DNA from: Halobacterium zhouii
GTDB taxonomy: Archaea > Halobacteriota > Halobacteria > Halobacteriales > Halobacteriaceae
Reading direction: 5' to 3'
Length of the DNA stretch: 64,000 nt
Assembly: GCF_021249405.1 (NCBI RefSeq)
Contig: NZ_CP089593.1
Location: forward strand, 1,612,001-1,676,000
Made by a program: the position numbers and the translations under genes. Below, in pieces: positions 8,727 to 17,754 of the stretch (positions are counted from its first letter, which is position 1; the number at the start of each line of letters is the position of its first letter). The notes under the pieces are model-generated. The model saw only the letters and a program-made list of their open reading frames with translations. It searched no databases and was not told the DNA's origin.

Positions 8727-10235
8727 TTACCCCTTGATGTTGCAGACGGGGTACGTGCGAACCACGAGGTCGCCGATGCCGAGCGCGTCGGAGACGCCGA
8801 CGACCTCGTCGACGTCCTTGTAGACGCCCGGCGCCTCCTCCGCGATAGTCGCGCCGGAGGCCGCCTTCACGTAGATCCGGTTCTGCTCGCGGAGGTCGTC
8901 CTGTACGTCGCCGCCCTGGTAGTCCTGTTTGGCCTGCGTGCGACTCATCAGGCGCCCTGCGCCGTGTGCGGTGGAACCAAACGAGCGCGCGAGTGACTCC
9001 GCGCCACCCTTCAGCACGTAGCTCCCGGCGCCCATGCTCCCCGGAATGATGACTGGCTGGCCGACGCCGCGGTACGCCTCCGGAAGTTCCGGGTGGCCCG
9101 CAGGGAACGCGCGCGTCGCGCCCTTTCGGTGGACGTATAGGTCGCGCTCGACGCGCCCGCCACCGTCCTCGCCGGGGTAGAGGCTGTAGCCGTCCTCGGT
9201 GACGTACACGTCGTGGGATTCTTTCTTCGCGATGTTGTGCGCGACGTCGTACAGCAGGTCCATCTCCAGGGACTCCCACGAGGCGTCGAAGACGTCCGCG
9301 AACGTCTCGCGCACCGCGTGCGTGATGAGCTGGCGGTTCACCCACGCGAAGTTGATGGCCGCGCACATCGCGCCGTAGTACTCCTCGGCCAACTCGGAGT
9401 CGGCGGGCGCGGCGGCGAGGTCCTTGTTCGGCAGGCTCTCGAGGAACTCGGGTTCCTCCTGTTCGATGCGCCGGAGATAGTCCGAACACACCTGATGGCC
9501 GAGTCCCCGGGACCCGCAGTGGATGAGGACGACGACCTGGTCCTCGTCGAGACCGAACGATTCGGCGGTGTCGTCGTCGTACACGTCAGTCACGCGCTGG
9601 ACTTCGAGGAAGTGGTTGCCCGAGCCGAGCGACCCCATCTGGCTCGCGCCGCGGTCCTTTGCCTTCTTCGAGACGGCGTCCGGGTCGGCGTCGGGGCGGC
9701 GGCCCTCGTCCTCGCAGTGCCGCAGGTCGTCGCGGACCGCGTACCCCTCCTCGACGCACCAGTCGACGCCGCGTTCGAGCGCGGCTTCGAGGTCAGTGTG
9801 GGTCCCCTCCACGACGCCGCCACCGCCGAGGCCGCAGGGCACGGCGTCGAACAGCGCGTCGACGAGTTCCTCCTCCCGGCCCTCGACGTCGCCGTAGGTG
9901 AGATTCGTCTTCACCATGCGGACGCCGCAGTTGATGTCGAACCCGACGCCGCCAGGCGATATGCAGCCGTCTTCGGCGTCGAACGCCGCGACGCCGCCGA
10001 CCGGGAAGCCGTACCCCTGGTGGCCGTCAGGCATGCAGAGCGCGGGCGCGACGACGCCGGGCATGCACGCCACGTTCCGCAACTGGTCGAGGGTCTTGTC
10101 GTCGCCGATGTGCTCTAAGAGCGCGTCGTTGGCGAACACGCGCGCCGGAACGCGCATCTCGTCGTCCCGCTCGAGTTCCCAGACGTTCGCCTCGACCTCC
10201 GTGAGCGTGTGGCCGTCGGCGTCAAACGTAGTCAT
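8727..10235 (-). CDS. rtcB: RNA-splicing ligase RtcB
   Basis: A 502-residue protein covering the whole RtcB family. Visible landmarks are MPDGHQGYGFPVGG, GFDINCGVR with the metal-binding Cys, HCGSRGLGHQV, and TAHGAGRLMS, which holds the histidine that becomes guanylylated. RtcB joins 2',3'-cyclic phosphate and 5'-OH RNA ends using GTP and Mn2+, mainly to ligate tRNA exons in archaea. No intein is seen. The ATG at 10235 gives the usual N-terminus; the frame upstream adds seven unlikely residues. Archease, its activating partner, is encoded 1.2 kb away on the same strand, which supports the call. Confidence 0.96.
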   Translation of the reverse strand: MTTFDADGHTLTEVEANVWELERDDEMRVPARVFANDALLEHIGDDKTLDQLRNVACMPGVVAPALCMPDGHQGYGFPVGGVAAFDAEDGCISPGGVGFDINCGVRMVKTNLTYGDVEGREEELVDALFDAVPCGLGGGGVVEGTHTDLEAALERGVDWCVEEGYAVRDDLRHCEDEGRRPDADPDAVSKKAKDRGASQMGSLGSGNHFLEVQRVTDVYDDDTAESFGLDEDQVVVLIHCGSRGLGHQVCSDYLRRIEQEEPEFLESLPNKDLAAAPADSELAEEYYGAMCAAINFAWVNRQLITHAVRETFADVFDASWESLEMDLLYDVAHNIAKKESHDVYVTEDGYSLYPGEDGGGRVERDLYVHRKGATRAFPAGHPELPEAYRGVGQPVIIPGSMGAGSYVLKGGAESLARSFGSTAHGAGRLMSRTQAKQDYQGGDVQDDLREQNRIYVKAASGATIAEEAPGVYKDVDEVVGVSDALGIGDLVVRTYPVCNIKG

Positions 10236-10290
10236 GCGTGAACGTCGGCGCGTCACAGTGGTAGGCGTTTCGTCTACGCGGCCGGGACGT

Positions 10291-11343
10291 TCACTCCGGC
10301 GACGAGCGCAGGCCGACGCGGTCGGCGACCCAGCCGAGGCGTTCGTCGATGGAGAACGGGCCGCCGCCCGTGACGAACAGCGCCGACGAGAGGCCGAACA
10401 GCGTGACGTGCGCGAGCACCGGGTCGTCCGGCAGGCCGAACAGCGTCGTCGTCAACACCACGAACGCGGTGGCAGCGGTGGCGCGCGTGAACAACCCGAC
10501 GAACAGGAACACGCCGACCGCGAGTTCGGTGAGGCCAGCGCCCACGACCCACATGCCGGGGTCGACCGGGACCACCTGAGTGAGGTTGTACTTGTCCACG
10601 ACGGCGAGTGCCGGCCCCGGGTGGGCGAGTTTCTCCCAGAAGCCCAGGAGCGCGAAGTTGAAGCCGACGCCCGCGCGCAGCACCGTCGGCGCGTACCGCT
10701 CGTAGGGTTCGATGGCGGCGTTGAACCGGTCGACAATCGGGTGTAGCGGGTCGACTCGGCCGTACACGCTCCCCTCGGTGGCCGCCACGCGCTGGAGGAG
10801 ATGGTCGGCGCTCGGCCGCCCGCTCCCGAGCAGCAGGATGGCGAGGAACCCGCCGACGTACTCGCTCGCGAGCACGAGTTCTGGACGGACAGCGAGGCCC
10901 GCGAGGTACGCGAGGAGGCCGGCGAGCGCGACGACGCGGGTCGCCAGCCCGAACAACAACAGGAACCCCAGTGCCACCTGGAGGACGCGGAGCTGGGTCT
11001 CAACGAGCGGCGAGAAGTAGTAGCCCGCGAAGCCCGCGCCGACCAGCGGCAGGCCGACGGCGAGGCGGAGCATCCACGGCAGGAACTCGTGGTAGCCCGC
11101 GAGCGCCTGCCGGAGCGCGTACACGTCGGCTTCTGCCGGGCGGAAGCGGAGAAACGCGACCATCGTGAACAGGACCGCGAGCCCGCCGCCGCCGATCAAC
11201 GCAGCGTTCAGTGGGTCCGAAAGCACGTCCACGAGGAAGCGCACGGCGGCGACGTGCGGAGCGCCCTCCACGACGTAGTCGACGTGCGGGAGTGAACCGC
11301 CGGTGCCCGGAAGTCCGACGAGACCGCCAGTTCCTGGGACCAT
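10291..11343 (-). CDS. DoxX-like polytopic membrane protein
   Basis: A 350-residue membrane protein with about eight hydrophobic helices. It seems to be two DoxX-type halves: one around residues 85-170 (LPWMLRLAVGLPLVGAGFAG...) and one around 215-330 (APTVLRAGVGFNFALLGFWEKL...), each with a bundle of four helices and an arginine-containing first helix. DoxX proteins are linked to terminal oxidases, thiosulfate oxidation or redox detoxification, but many members have no known role. It sits between rtcB and archease on the same strand. The gaps (55 and 134 bp) allow but do not prove co-transcription. Confidence 0.75.
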   Translation of the reverse strand: MVPGTGGLVGLPGTGGSLPHVDYVVEGAPHVAAVRFLVDVLSDPLNAALIGGGGLAVLFTMVAFLRFRPAEADVYALRQALAGYHEFLPWMLRLAVGLPLVGAGFAGYYFSPLVETQLRVLQVALGFLLLFGLATRVVALAGLLAYLAGLAVRPELVLASEYVGGFLAILLLGSGRPSADHLLQRVAATEGSVYGRVDPLHPIVDRFNAAIEPYERYAPTVLRAGVGFNFALLGFWEKLAHPGPALAVVDKYNLTQVVPVDPGMWVVGAGLTELAVGVFLFVGLFTRATAATAFVVLTTTLFGLPDDPVLAHVTLFGLSSALFVTGGGPFSIDERLGWVADRVGLRSSPE

Positions 11344-11477
11344 ACCCAGAGTTGCCGTCCGGGCGCCAAAAACCCGCCGCAGTCGTCGGCAGCAGTCCCA
11401 CCTCAGCGAACCTCGATCCCCTCATCGAACCCCAGTCCTCGGCGGGTCTCGTCCCCGACGAACCCCGGCGCAGTGCC

Positions 11478-11888
11478 TCAGACGTCGAAAACCACGTACG
11501 CGAACCAGTTGTCCGCTCGCTCCTCGAGGCGCATCTCGGAGTACGTCACCGCCTTGATCTCGCGGGCGTGCACCTCGTTCAGTGGGACGCCGCGCGCGCT
11601 CGCCTCCACGACCCACTCGCCGTCCAGTTGGGACACCTCGACGCGGTGGTCCACGGGGAGGACGCCGCGCACGTCGCGCTCGTAGATGAGGCGGTCGAGG
11701 TAGTCGAACAACAGCGCCTCCCGGCTCTCGGCGCGCTCCGTTACGGTGAATCGCTCGCCCGAGTCGGGAATCTCGTCGCACATCGCCGCCGCCAGTCCGT
11801 CCGCGACGGCGGCGAACACGCCGCCGAGGCTGTCCGCGTTCGCCTCCACGGCCACGTCCGCGGTGTGGTCCCGGAGTCGGAAGCTCAC
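11478..11888 (-). CDS. archease, RtcB-activating protein
   Basis: A 136-residue archease. It opens with RLRDHTADVAVEANA (the conserved DHTAD motif with its metal-binding Asp) and ends VVFDV, with AREIKAVTYS near residue 110. Archease speeds guanylylation of RtcB and lets it turn over many times in tRNA splicing. The start is a GTG at 11888 that overlaps the DUF502 stop by 4 bp (GTGA), so the two are translated from one mRNA. With rtcB 1.2 kb downstream on the same strand, the region looks like an RNA-ligation locus. Confidence 0.93.
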   Translation of the reverse strand: MSFRLRDHTADVAVEANADSLGGVFAAVADGLAAAMCDEIPDSGERFTVTERAESREALLFDYLDRLIYERDVRGVLPVDHRVEVSQLDGEWVVEASARGVPLNEVHAREIKAVTYSEMRLEERADNWFAYVVFDV

Positions 11889-12658
11889 TCTGAGCCTCCC
11901 CCGTCTCGGCGCGACACCTCGGGGACGTCCTGGCCGGTGAGTTGTTCGAGGCGCGCACGCGACAGTCCCTCCGCGCTCCCCGCGTCGGTCTCCGCGGTGG
12001 CGACGCCGGTCGTGACGATTGTGCGGATGCCCTCCTCGACGGTCATGTCCACGTCACGAACGCGGTCGCCGGGGACGTGCGCGAGGAACCCACCCATCAC
12101 CGGGTTCGGCGCGAGCGGGAGGAACAACGTCTCCATGCCCTCTCGTCCCGCGGCCGCCTCGATGGCGTCGGGCGTCTCCGTCGTGCGGAACCCGAGCGTG
12201 TACGTCTCCTCGGCCGGGTACTCCACGAGCACCACCTCCTGAAAGTTGTCCGCGTCGCTCTCGAGCATCACGTCGCTCATCTGCCGAAAGCTCTTGTACA
12301 CGGCGCCGAGCCCCGGAATTCGTTCGAGTGCCGCGTCGAAGTACTCGAGGACGCGCTCCCCGGAGCGAAACGACGCCACGAACCCCACGAGCAGCGTGAG
12401 CGCGACGATGCCCAGCACGCCGAAGGCGTCGACGAGCAACTCCGAGGCGTTCGGCGTCATCCCGAGTTTGTCGAGGGCGTCGACCAGCGGGTCGAGAAGG
12501 TCCGTTATCACGCCCGCGGCGACGCTCATCACGTACAGCGTGACGAGCAACGGCACGACGACGGCGACGCCTGTGAGGGCCGCTTCCCTGACCTTGTCGT
12601 ACATGGACGCGCTCGCCTGCTGTACTCGCTCTCCCGTCGGCCCCGTATCGGCGAGCAT
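11885..12658 (-). CDS. DUF502 family membrane protein
   Basis: A 257-residue protein with two membrane helices (about residues 29-52 and 82-103) and the DUF502 signature after them (RIPGLGAVYKSFRQ and, further on, FLPLAPNPVMGGFLAHVP). DUF502 proteins occur widely in bacteria, archaea and plants (LIKE COV in plants), and their molecular role is unclear. The stop overlaps the archease start. A TATA-like stretch lies in the short region shared with the divergent acetyltransferase gene. It may head the operon DUF502-archease-DoxX-rtcB. Confidence 0.85.
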   Translation of the reverse strand: MLADTGPTGERVQQASASMYDKVREAALTGVAVVVPLLVTLYVMSVAAGVITDLLDPLVDALDKLGMTPNASELLVDAFGVLGIVALTLLVGFVASFRSGERVLEYFDAALERIPGLGAVYKSFRQMSDVMLESDADNFQEVVLVEYPAEETYTLGFRTTETPDAIEAAAGREGMETLFLPLAPNPVMGGFLAHVPGDRVRDVDMTVEEGIRTIVTTGVATAETDAGSAEGLSRARLEQLTGQDVPEVSRRDGGGSE

Positions 12659-12745
12659 CGTTTGCGCGCACGCCCACGACGAGGGAAAGGGTTTCGGCCT
12701 TCCGTGACGGTGGAATTATAGTCACTGGGCTGTTAACCACTGGCA

Positions 12746-13228
12746 GTGAGCGTCACGGTGACCGACCGAGTGGTCCCGCCAGGCGAGGACGACCTCCTCG
12801 ACAGCGCGTGGGAGTTGAAAGAGCGCATCCGCGAACGAGAGGGACTCCTCAAACAGCGCCGCGGGTTCTTCGCGAACGCCTACCGGCGCTCGACGGTTCA
12901 CTGCGTCCTCGACGGCGACGACCTCGTCGGATTCGCCACGGCGCGCTCGGACGGCTACATCCTGTTTCTCGCGGTCGAACCAGACTACCGCGGCCAGGGG
13001 TACGGCGAGCGACTCGTTGCGTCCGTCGCCGAGGACGCCGGGAAGGCGTCGTGTCACGCCCGCGTGAGCAACGAGAACGCCCTCGAGTTCTACCGACACC
13101 TCGGATTCGGCGTGGAGCGCGAGATCGACAACTACTACGAGGACGGCGGTGGAGCGTACTACCTTCGACTCGGGGACCGCGAACGGATCCGAGACCGCAT
13201 CTCGGAGATCCTCCGCGGCCGCCGGTAG
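12746..13228 (+). CDS. GNAT-family N-acetyltransferase
   Basis: A 160-residue GNAT acetyltransferase. The acetyl-CoA pyrophosphate loop is YRGQGYGERL at about residues 78-87, preceded by strand beta4 (YILFLAVEPD) and followed by the NENALEFYRHLGF motif typical of RimI-like enzymes. The substrate could be a protein N-terminus or a small amine; the sequence does not tell. GTG at 12746 is taken as the start. A TATA-like TTATAG about 25-30 nt upstream suggests a leaderless mRNA. The gene is divergent from DUF502. Confidence 0.85.
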   Translation: MSVTVTDRVVPPGEDDLLDSAWELKERIREREGLLKQRRGFFANAYRRSTVHCVLDGDDLVGFATARSDGYILFLAVEPDYRGQGYGERLVASVAEDAGKASCHARVSNENALEFYRHLGFGVEREIDNYYEDGGGAYYLRLGDRERIRDRISEILRGRR

Positions 13229-13394
13229 CCCACGCGCATCGTGGTCCCATCGACCCAGCGTGGCTGACTTCACGCCGGTAGACGCCAGCAACGCGTTCCA
13301 GCGCCGCGTCCGACCGCGCCGCTGGCCAGCCGGTTACCACGAGGGCTCCAAGACGATACGACTTTAGGGACCGTCTTCGTACCGACTTGTCGTC

Positions 13395-14570
13395 ATGGAG
13401 GAGCGGACGCGTGCGTACCTCAGGGGTCGGTTCGGCGACTTCTACCGCCGGGCAGACGTCACACTCCCCCCGAGAGCGGACGACCGCGAATGGGGGTACA
13501 TCCCGTGGACGTCGGGGCCGGACACCACGATGGTTCGGCACAAATCCACGCTCGACCTCGGGGACCACGCGGCGTTCCTCGACCGCGAGCGCCCGCGGCA
13601 CGTCTACTTCTCGGCGGGGTACTACGAGGAACCTGGCGCGCGCACGATGGAGGAAAAGGAGTGGCTTGGCTCGGATCTGGTGTTCGACCTGGACGCCGAC
13701 CACCTGCCGAACGTCACGCTCGGCGAGGACTCCTACGCGGAGATGCTCGCGAAGTGCAAGGGCGCGTTGTTGAAACTGCTGGACTTCCTCGACAGGGACT
13801 TCGGGTTCGAGGACCTCACCGTCGTGTTCTCGGGGGGGCGGGGGTACCACGTCCACGTCCGGGACGCGGACGTCCGCGACTTCGAGCGCGAACAGCGCCG
13901 CGAGGTCGTGGACTACGTGCGGGGCAACGGCCTCGACCTGGAGACGCTGGTGCGCGAGGAGACCGTCGACGGCATCGGCCTGAAGAACCCGACGGCCAAG
14001 CGAACACTCCCCGCCGACGGCGGGTGGGGTCGCCGGGTCACCGAGCGACTCGGGACGTTCGCAGACGACCTGCTGGCGCGCGGCGAGGACGACGCCGTCG
14101 AGTTCCTCTCGGAGTTCGACGGTGTCGGGGAGAAGTCCGCGCGCGCCATCTACAACGTCGTCGAGAACAACACGGAGGCGGTGAAGGCGGGGAACGTGGA
14201 CGTCCACCCGGCGTTCCTGAAGGTCGCACGCAAGTACGTCGCAGAGACCGTCGAGGCCGAGAACGCGGCCATCGACGAACCCGTGACGACGGACACGAAT
14301 CGCCTCATCCGCCTGCCAGGAACGCTCCACGGCGGCAGCGGCCTGCGCGTGCAGCGCCTCGACCGCGACGAACTCGAGGATTTCGACCCGCTGGTCGACG
14401 CCGTCCCCGAAACGTTCGTCGGGCACGACATCTCCATCGAACCCGAGCGCGAGTACACGCTCGAATTTCTGGGGGAAACGCTTACGGTGGAACCGGGAGT
14501 CGTGTCAGTACCTGAGTACGCGGGCGTGTTCCTGATGGCCCGCGGCTGGGCGGAGAAGGCAAAAGAATGA
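13395..14570 (+). CDS. priS: DNA primase small (catalytic) subunit PriS
   Basis: A 391-residue archaeal/eukaryotic-type primase catalytic subunit. Catalytic Asp98 and Asp100 lie in VFDLDADH, and the SGGRGYHVHV motif (146-155) includes the nucleotide-binding His152. The remaining segments (DTNRLIRLPGTLHG) match the family. With PriL it makes RNA/DNA primers for replication. The next gene, a GINS subunit, starts within the priS stop (4-bp ATGA overlap). This is a common haloarchaeal pair and suggests coupled translation. The ATG at 13395 is preceded by a gap of 166 bp from the acetyltransferase gene in which I see nothing else. Confidence 0.96.
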   Translation: MEERTRAYLRGRFGDFYRRADVTLPPRADDREWGYIPWTSGPDTTMVRHKSTLDLGDHAAFLDRERPRHVYFSAGYYEEPGARTMEEKEWLGSDLVFDLDADHLPNVTLGEDSYAEMLAKCKGALLKLLDFLDRDFGFEDLTVVFSGGRGYHVHVRDADVRDFEREQRREVVDYVRGNGLDLETLVREETVDGIGLKNPTAKRTLPADGGWGRRVTERLGTFADDLLARGEDDAVEFLSEFDGVGEKSARAIYNVVENNTEAVKAGNVDVHPAFLKVARKYVAETVEAENAAIDEPVTTDTNRLIRLPGTLHGGSGLRVQRLDRDELEDFDPLVDAVPETFVGHDISIEPEREYTLEFLGETLTVEPGVVSVPEYAGVFLMARGWAEKAKE

Positions 14571-15376
14571 ATCTGGAAGACCTCCGCGCGGCCCAATCGC
14601 GCGAACGGGCGACCGACGGACTGCAGGACCTCCGCGACTCCTTCTACGGGGACGTCGCGGAGTATCTCGAATCGCTCAAGGAGCGCCGCGAGGACGCCGC
14701 GGCGGCCGCAAGCGACCCCTTCGGCGACCCCGAAGTCCAGGAGCTCACGGACAAGATAGAGACCGGAGAGCAGGTCGCGGAAGCCATCTACGAGCGCCGC
14801 ATGGGGAAACTCGTCAAGCAGGCGAGCCTCGCTGCGGCGGGGATGCCGGACGACGAGAACGGCCTCACCGCCGAAGAGCAGGACCTCTACACCGACCTCG
14901 TCGAGCGAATCGAGGAGAACAAGTCCCACGTCCTGGACGTCATCTCGGCGGACGTCGACGTTTCGCGGGAGGCCATCGACGAACAGGCTGACTCGACGCT
15001 TGACGACGCCGGCGCGGAACCAGAGACAGGAACAGAGAGTCCGCCCGACGCGACGGACGACCCCTCGGCGGCAGCGGCGATGGGTGGCGGACTCGACGAC
15101 TCGGCGGACGAGTCGGCGGCGAGCACCGGGGACGCGTCAGCGTCGAGTGTAGCGGACACGGACGCCAGCGAGTCACCGGACGAAACGGCAGGCGAGGAGA
15201 CCACCGATGGTGGTGAGACGCTGGACCGCACGACGGTTCGCGTCACCCGGGACGTCGGCGAGATCTTCGGCGTGGACGAGCGGCCGTACGTACTGGAGGC
15301 CGAGGACGTCGTGACGCTTCCCGAGGCGAACGCCGAACCGCTCGTCGAGAAGGGCGCCGCGGAGAAACTGGAGTAA
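14567..15376 (+). CDS. GINS complex subunit (Gins15/51 type)
   Basis: A 269-residue replication factor. The first ~140 residues are helical (MNLEDLRAAQSRERATDGL, ERRMGKLVKQASLAA), as in the GINS A-domain. A Ser/Asp/Glu/Ala-rich linker covers about 143-215, and the last ~50 residues form the small B-domain (RVTRDVGEIFGVDERPYVL...). The A-linker-B order is that of archaeal Gins15/51. GINS bridges the MCM helicase to primase and other fork proteins. It overlaps priS by 4 bp. The long acidic linker is typical of haloarchaeal salt adaptation. Confidence 0.88.
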   Translation: MNLEDLRAAQSRERATDGLQDLRDSFYGDVAEYLESLKERREDAAAAASDPFGDPEVQELTDKIETGEQVAEAIYERRMGKLVKQASLAAAGMPDDENGLTAEEQDLYTDLVERIEENKSHVLDVISADVDVSREAIDEQADSTLDDAGAEPETGTESPPDATDDPSAAAAMGGGLDDSADESAASTGDASASSVADTDASESPDETAGEETTDGGETLDRTTVRVTRDVGEIFGVDERPYVLEAEDVVTLPEANAEPLVEKGAAEKLE

Positions 15377-15507
15377 CCGGTTTCGCTCCGCGTGTAGCGT
15401 TCGGCCTGTTTATCACTGCGACCTTCGACGACGGGAGGCGCCGCCCGGATACCGGCCCAGGATCGTGACGAGGTTGTCGTTCTTCGCTGATTGTTTCTGG
15501 ACGCCCC

Positions 15508-16455
15508 TCACCGGCCGGCGATGTCCAACACCACCTTGCCCGTGAGACCGCTATCACCGACCATCTCGTGGGCTTGTGCCACCTCCTCCAGGGGGAGCAC
15601 CGAATCGACGACGGGTTCGAGGTGGCCCTGGTCGACGAGGCGCCGCAGTGCGTCGAGTGGGCGGCGGTCGCGTTCGAGGAACAGCATCTCGACGGTCAGA
15701 TTCTTCTGGTACGCGTTTCCCCACTCGCCTACCGGTTCCAGAATCGTGACCAGTCGGCCGTAGGGTCTCGTGACGCCGGTGCTCTCCACCAGCGTCTCTC
15801 CGCCGACGGTGTCGAAGACGAGGTCGACGGGTTCGTCGAACTCCGACTCGATCACGTCCGTGAACGACTCGGACTCGTAGTCGATGGCACGGGTCGCACC
15901 GATGTCTTCTGTCTGTTCGACCGTTTCGGGGCTCGCCGTTGCGACGACAGTCGCTCCGCTAGCGGCAGCGATCTGGACCGCGTGCGCCCCCACGCCGCCC
16001 GCACCGTGAATCAGAACCGTCTCGCCAGCCGTCGTGTATCCCCGGTCGACGATTCCCTCCCAGGCGGTTGCGCCCGCGAGCGGTAGCGCCGCCGCCTCCG
16101 TGTGGGACAGTGTCTCCGGCTTGCGGGCGACGATCGATTCGTCGGCGACGTGGTATTCGGCGTAGCTCCCCTGCTCGCCGAATATCTCCGGTGTGTAGAA
16201 CACCTCGTCGCCGGCCTCGAAGTCTCTGACTGCTTCGCCGACCGATTCGACGACGCCCGACACGTCGTAGCCGATGACCGCTGGCGGGGAAACGCCAGCC
16301 CACGACCCGGCTTCGCGGATCTGACAGTCGACGGGGTTGACCGACGACGCGTGCACTTTCACCAGGACCTCGGTCGGTCCCGGTGACGGTTTCTCGACGT
16401 CGCGCCGTTCGAACACGTCGGTTCCACCGAACTCCGTGATGACCATCGCATCCAT
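15508..16455 (-). CDS. NADPH:quinone reductase-like medium-chain dehydrogenase/reductase
   Basis: A 315-residue MDR-superfamily oxidoreductase. The N-terminal GroES-like domain contains VKVHASSVNPVDCQIR and VIGYDVSGVVESVG. The Rossmann fold starts near residue 143 with VLIHGAGGVGAHAVQIA, the AxxGVG nucleotide motif of zinc-free quinone reductases. No zinc-ligand cysteine cluster is present. Likely reaction: NAD(P)H-dependent reduction of a quinone or enal. It stands alone, convergent with the GINS gene (131 bp gap, nothing seen in it). A weak AT-rich stretch upstream may hold its promoter. Confidence 0.86.
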   Translation of the reverse strand: MDAMVITEFGGTDVFERRDVEKPSPGPTEVLVKVHASSVNPVDCQIREAGSWAGVSPPAVIGYDVSGVVESVGEAVRDFEAGDEVFYTPEIFGEQGSYAEYHVADESIVARKPETLSHTEAAALPLAGATAWEGIVDRGYTTAGETVLIHGAGGVGAHAVQIAAASGATVVATASPETVEQTEDIGATRAIDYESESFTDVIESEFDEPVDLVFDTVGGETLVESTGVTRPYGRLVTILEPVGEWGNAYQKNLTVEMLFLERDRRPLDALRRLVDQGHLEPVVDSVLPLEEVAQAHEMVGDSGLTGKVVLDIAGR

Positions 16456-16646
16456 GCGTAGCGCTAACGCCTGTCAGTACGGTAAAGGTTCACTCTACTA
16501 CCGTAATCCGGTAACGATTCACTCTGCTTCTGGCAAGACCACTCGACAACCGGCCGGCGTGTTGTTCGACTGTCGGCTAGACCACTCTCTCAACCGAACA
16601 AACGCTGTTCGTCGTCACCACAGCGCCGACACACCACCCCCACGTT

Positions 16647-17124
16647 TTGGCTCACATGGCCCGCGTCTACGGGGTCACCGTCGACATCCGTCGGTACCCC
16701 GGCTCTCGGCAGAATCCGCAGTTCGGCGCCGACGCACTGGCCGCGTCGCTCGACGAGCACGGCATCGAGTACCGCCACGTCGGCGCTCGGGAATCGCCAA
16801 TCGGCCTCGGATGCAGACGCGGACTCACCGAACGGCGAGTGGGAGAACGATTCGTTTCGCTCGTACGCCGACTACGCACTCACCGACGAGTTCCAGACGG
16901 CGCTCGACGACCTGGTCGCGCTCGCGGAGACGGAGGTGCCGGCGATTGTCTGTGCAGAAGCCGTCTACTGGCGGTGTCACCGCCGCATCGTCGCCGACTG
17001 GCTGCTCGCACGCGGCTGTGAGGTCGTCGATATCTACGACGCCGACCGCGCCGACGAACACGAGTTGACGCGGTTCGCGGAGGGAGACGACGGACGCGTC
17101 ACGTACCCGGCTGACGAATCGTAG
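16647..17124 (+). pseudogene. DUF488 family protein gene, frameshifted
   Basis: Two frames together make one DUF488 protein. Frame 1 (from 16647/16656) gives YGVTVDIRRYPGSRQNP and GIEYRHVGA. Then the reading moves, near 16790-16800, to the frame giving ALGNRQSAS, SFRSYADY and the family signature VCAEAVYWRCHRR with DWLLARGCEVVDI, up to the stop at 17124. Restoring two bases after about 16789 would rejoin the frames as HVGALGNRQ. The expected N-terminal TIGHS-like motif is also weak and lies before any ATG. I therefore call it a decaying copy. A sequencing error remains possible. It overlaps the convergent membrane gene by 26 bp. Confidence 0.75.
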
Positions 17125-17533
17125 TCCGTCGAACAGTCGCGAACTGCGACTGGGCGCGTAGCCCTATCATCACGAACCCTACGACGCTCGCGGCGGCACC
17201 GGCCACGACGAGCAGCAGACCGTCTGTCGGTGCTACTCCAGCACTGTTGTGAAATTCGGTCGCTAACTGTGCCGCCACGATGAGCGCCCCAGCACCTGCT
17301 ACGAAGCCAACGATTCTCGCCACACGGCTACGGACAGCGAGAACGCCCGCGGCGACGACCAGCCAACCGAGCGAGCGCGTCAGCGACCCCTGGATTTCCA
17401 GCCCGCTCTCGATGCCCGCGAGGTACATTAGCCAGTGGCCGTTGGTGACCCACGGCCACGCGGAACAGGTGACGACAACCGCACCGCCAGCCACCACGAG
17501 CAACTGGAGGAGGCGCACGCCGTAGCGATTCAT
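17099..17533 (-). CDS. small membrane protein, unknown
   Basis: A 144-residue hydrophobic protein with about four helices (residues 7-25, 52-68, 72-88 and 103-123) and the extracellular-looking segment SAWPWVTNGHWLMYLAGI between the first two. It resembles small haloarchaeal membrane proteins of unknown role. The 221 bp between this start and the cdc48 stop contain two strong hairpins, listed separately. The 3' end overlaps the broken DUF488 gene on the other strand. Confidence 0.6.
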   Translation of the reverse strand: MNRYGVRLLQLLVVAGGAVVVTCSAWPWVTNGHWLMYLAGIESGLEIQGSLTRSLGWLVVAAGVLAVRSRVARIVGFVAGAGALIVAAQLATEFHNSAGVAPTDGLLLVVAGAAASVVGFVMIGLRAQSQFATVRRTTIRQPGT

Positions 17534-17627
17534 CTACCGAACGTGATAACGGACAGAACAAAACCCTACTGGAAGGTGCCGGCGGTAGCGGTGGGTACGA
17601 GCATCAGCGCGCGGAGCGTGCTGTTCA

Positions 17628-17716
17628 CCGCGAGCGCGGAGCGCTCGCGGGACGTTTTTAGCGTAGCTTTTTGCGAGGTGGGTTCCCACAGCGAGCGCGA
17701 GGCGCGTAGCGCCTCG
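17628..17716. repeat. pair of perfect hairpins between cdc48 and the 17099 gene
   Basis: Two perfect palindromes lie in the 221-bp gap. CCGCGAGCGC at 17628-17637 pairs with GCGCTCGCGG at 17641-17650 with a 3-nt loop. CGAGGCGC at 17698-17705 pairs with GCGCCTCG at 17709-17716, also with a 3-nt loop. T-runs (17655-17673) lie between them on the plus strand. They resemble the 3-nt-loop hairpins inside the large intergenic elements, but the terminal ACACCCAGAAAG motif is missing. They could mark transcript ends between the two minus-strand genes. Confidence 0.55.
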
Positions 17717-17754
17717 ACGCGAGCGAGGAAACTCACCGAAGTAACAAGGTCCGA

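Noticed and set aside
12849..14426. 525-residue minus-strand open frame over priS and the acetyltransferase
   Set aside because: Antisense shadow of the PriS catalytic motifs; no recognised family.
16780..16810. Programmed frameshifting in the DUF488 gene
   Set aside because: No slippery run or stimulatory hairpin is visible at the junction, and the N-terminal motif is also degraded, so decay or a sequence error is more likely.
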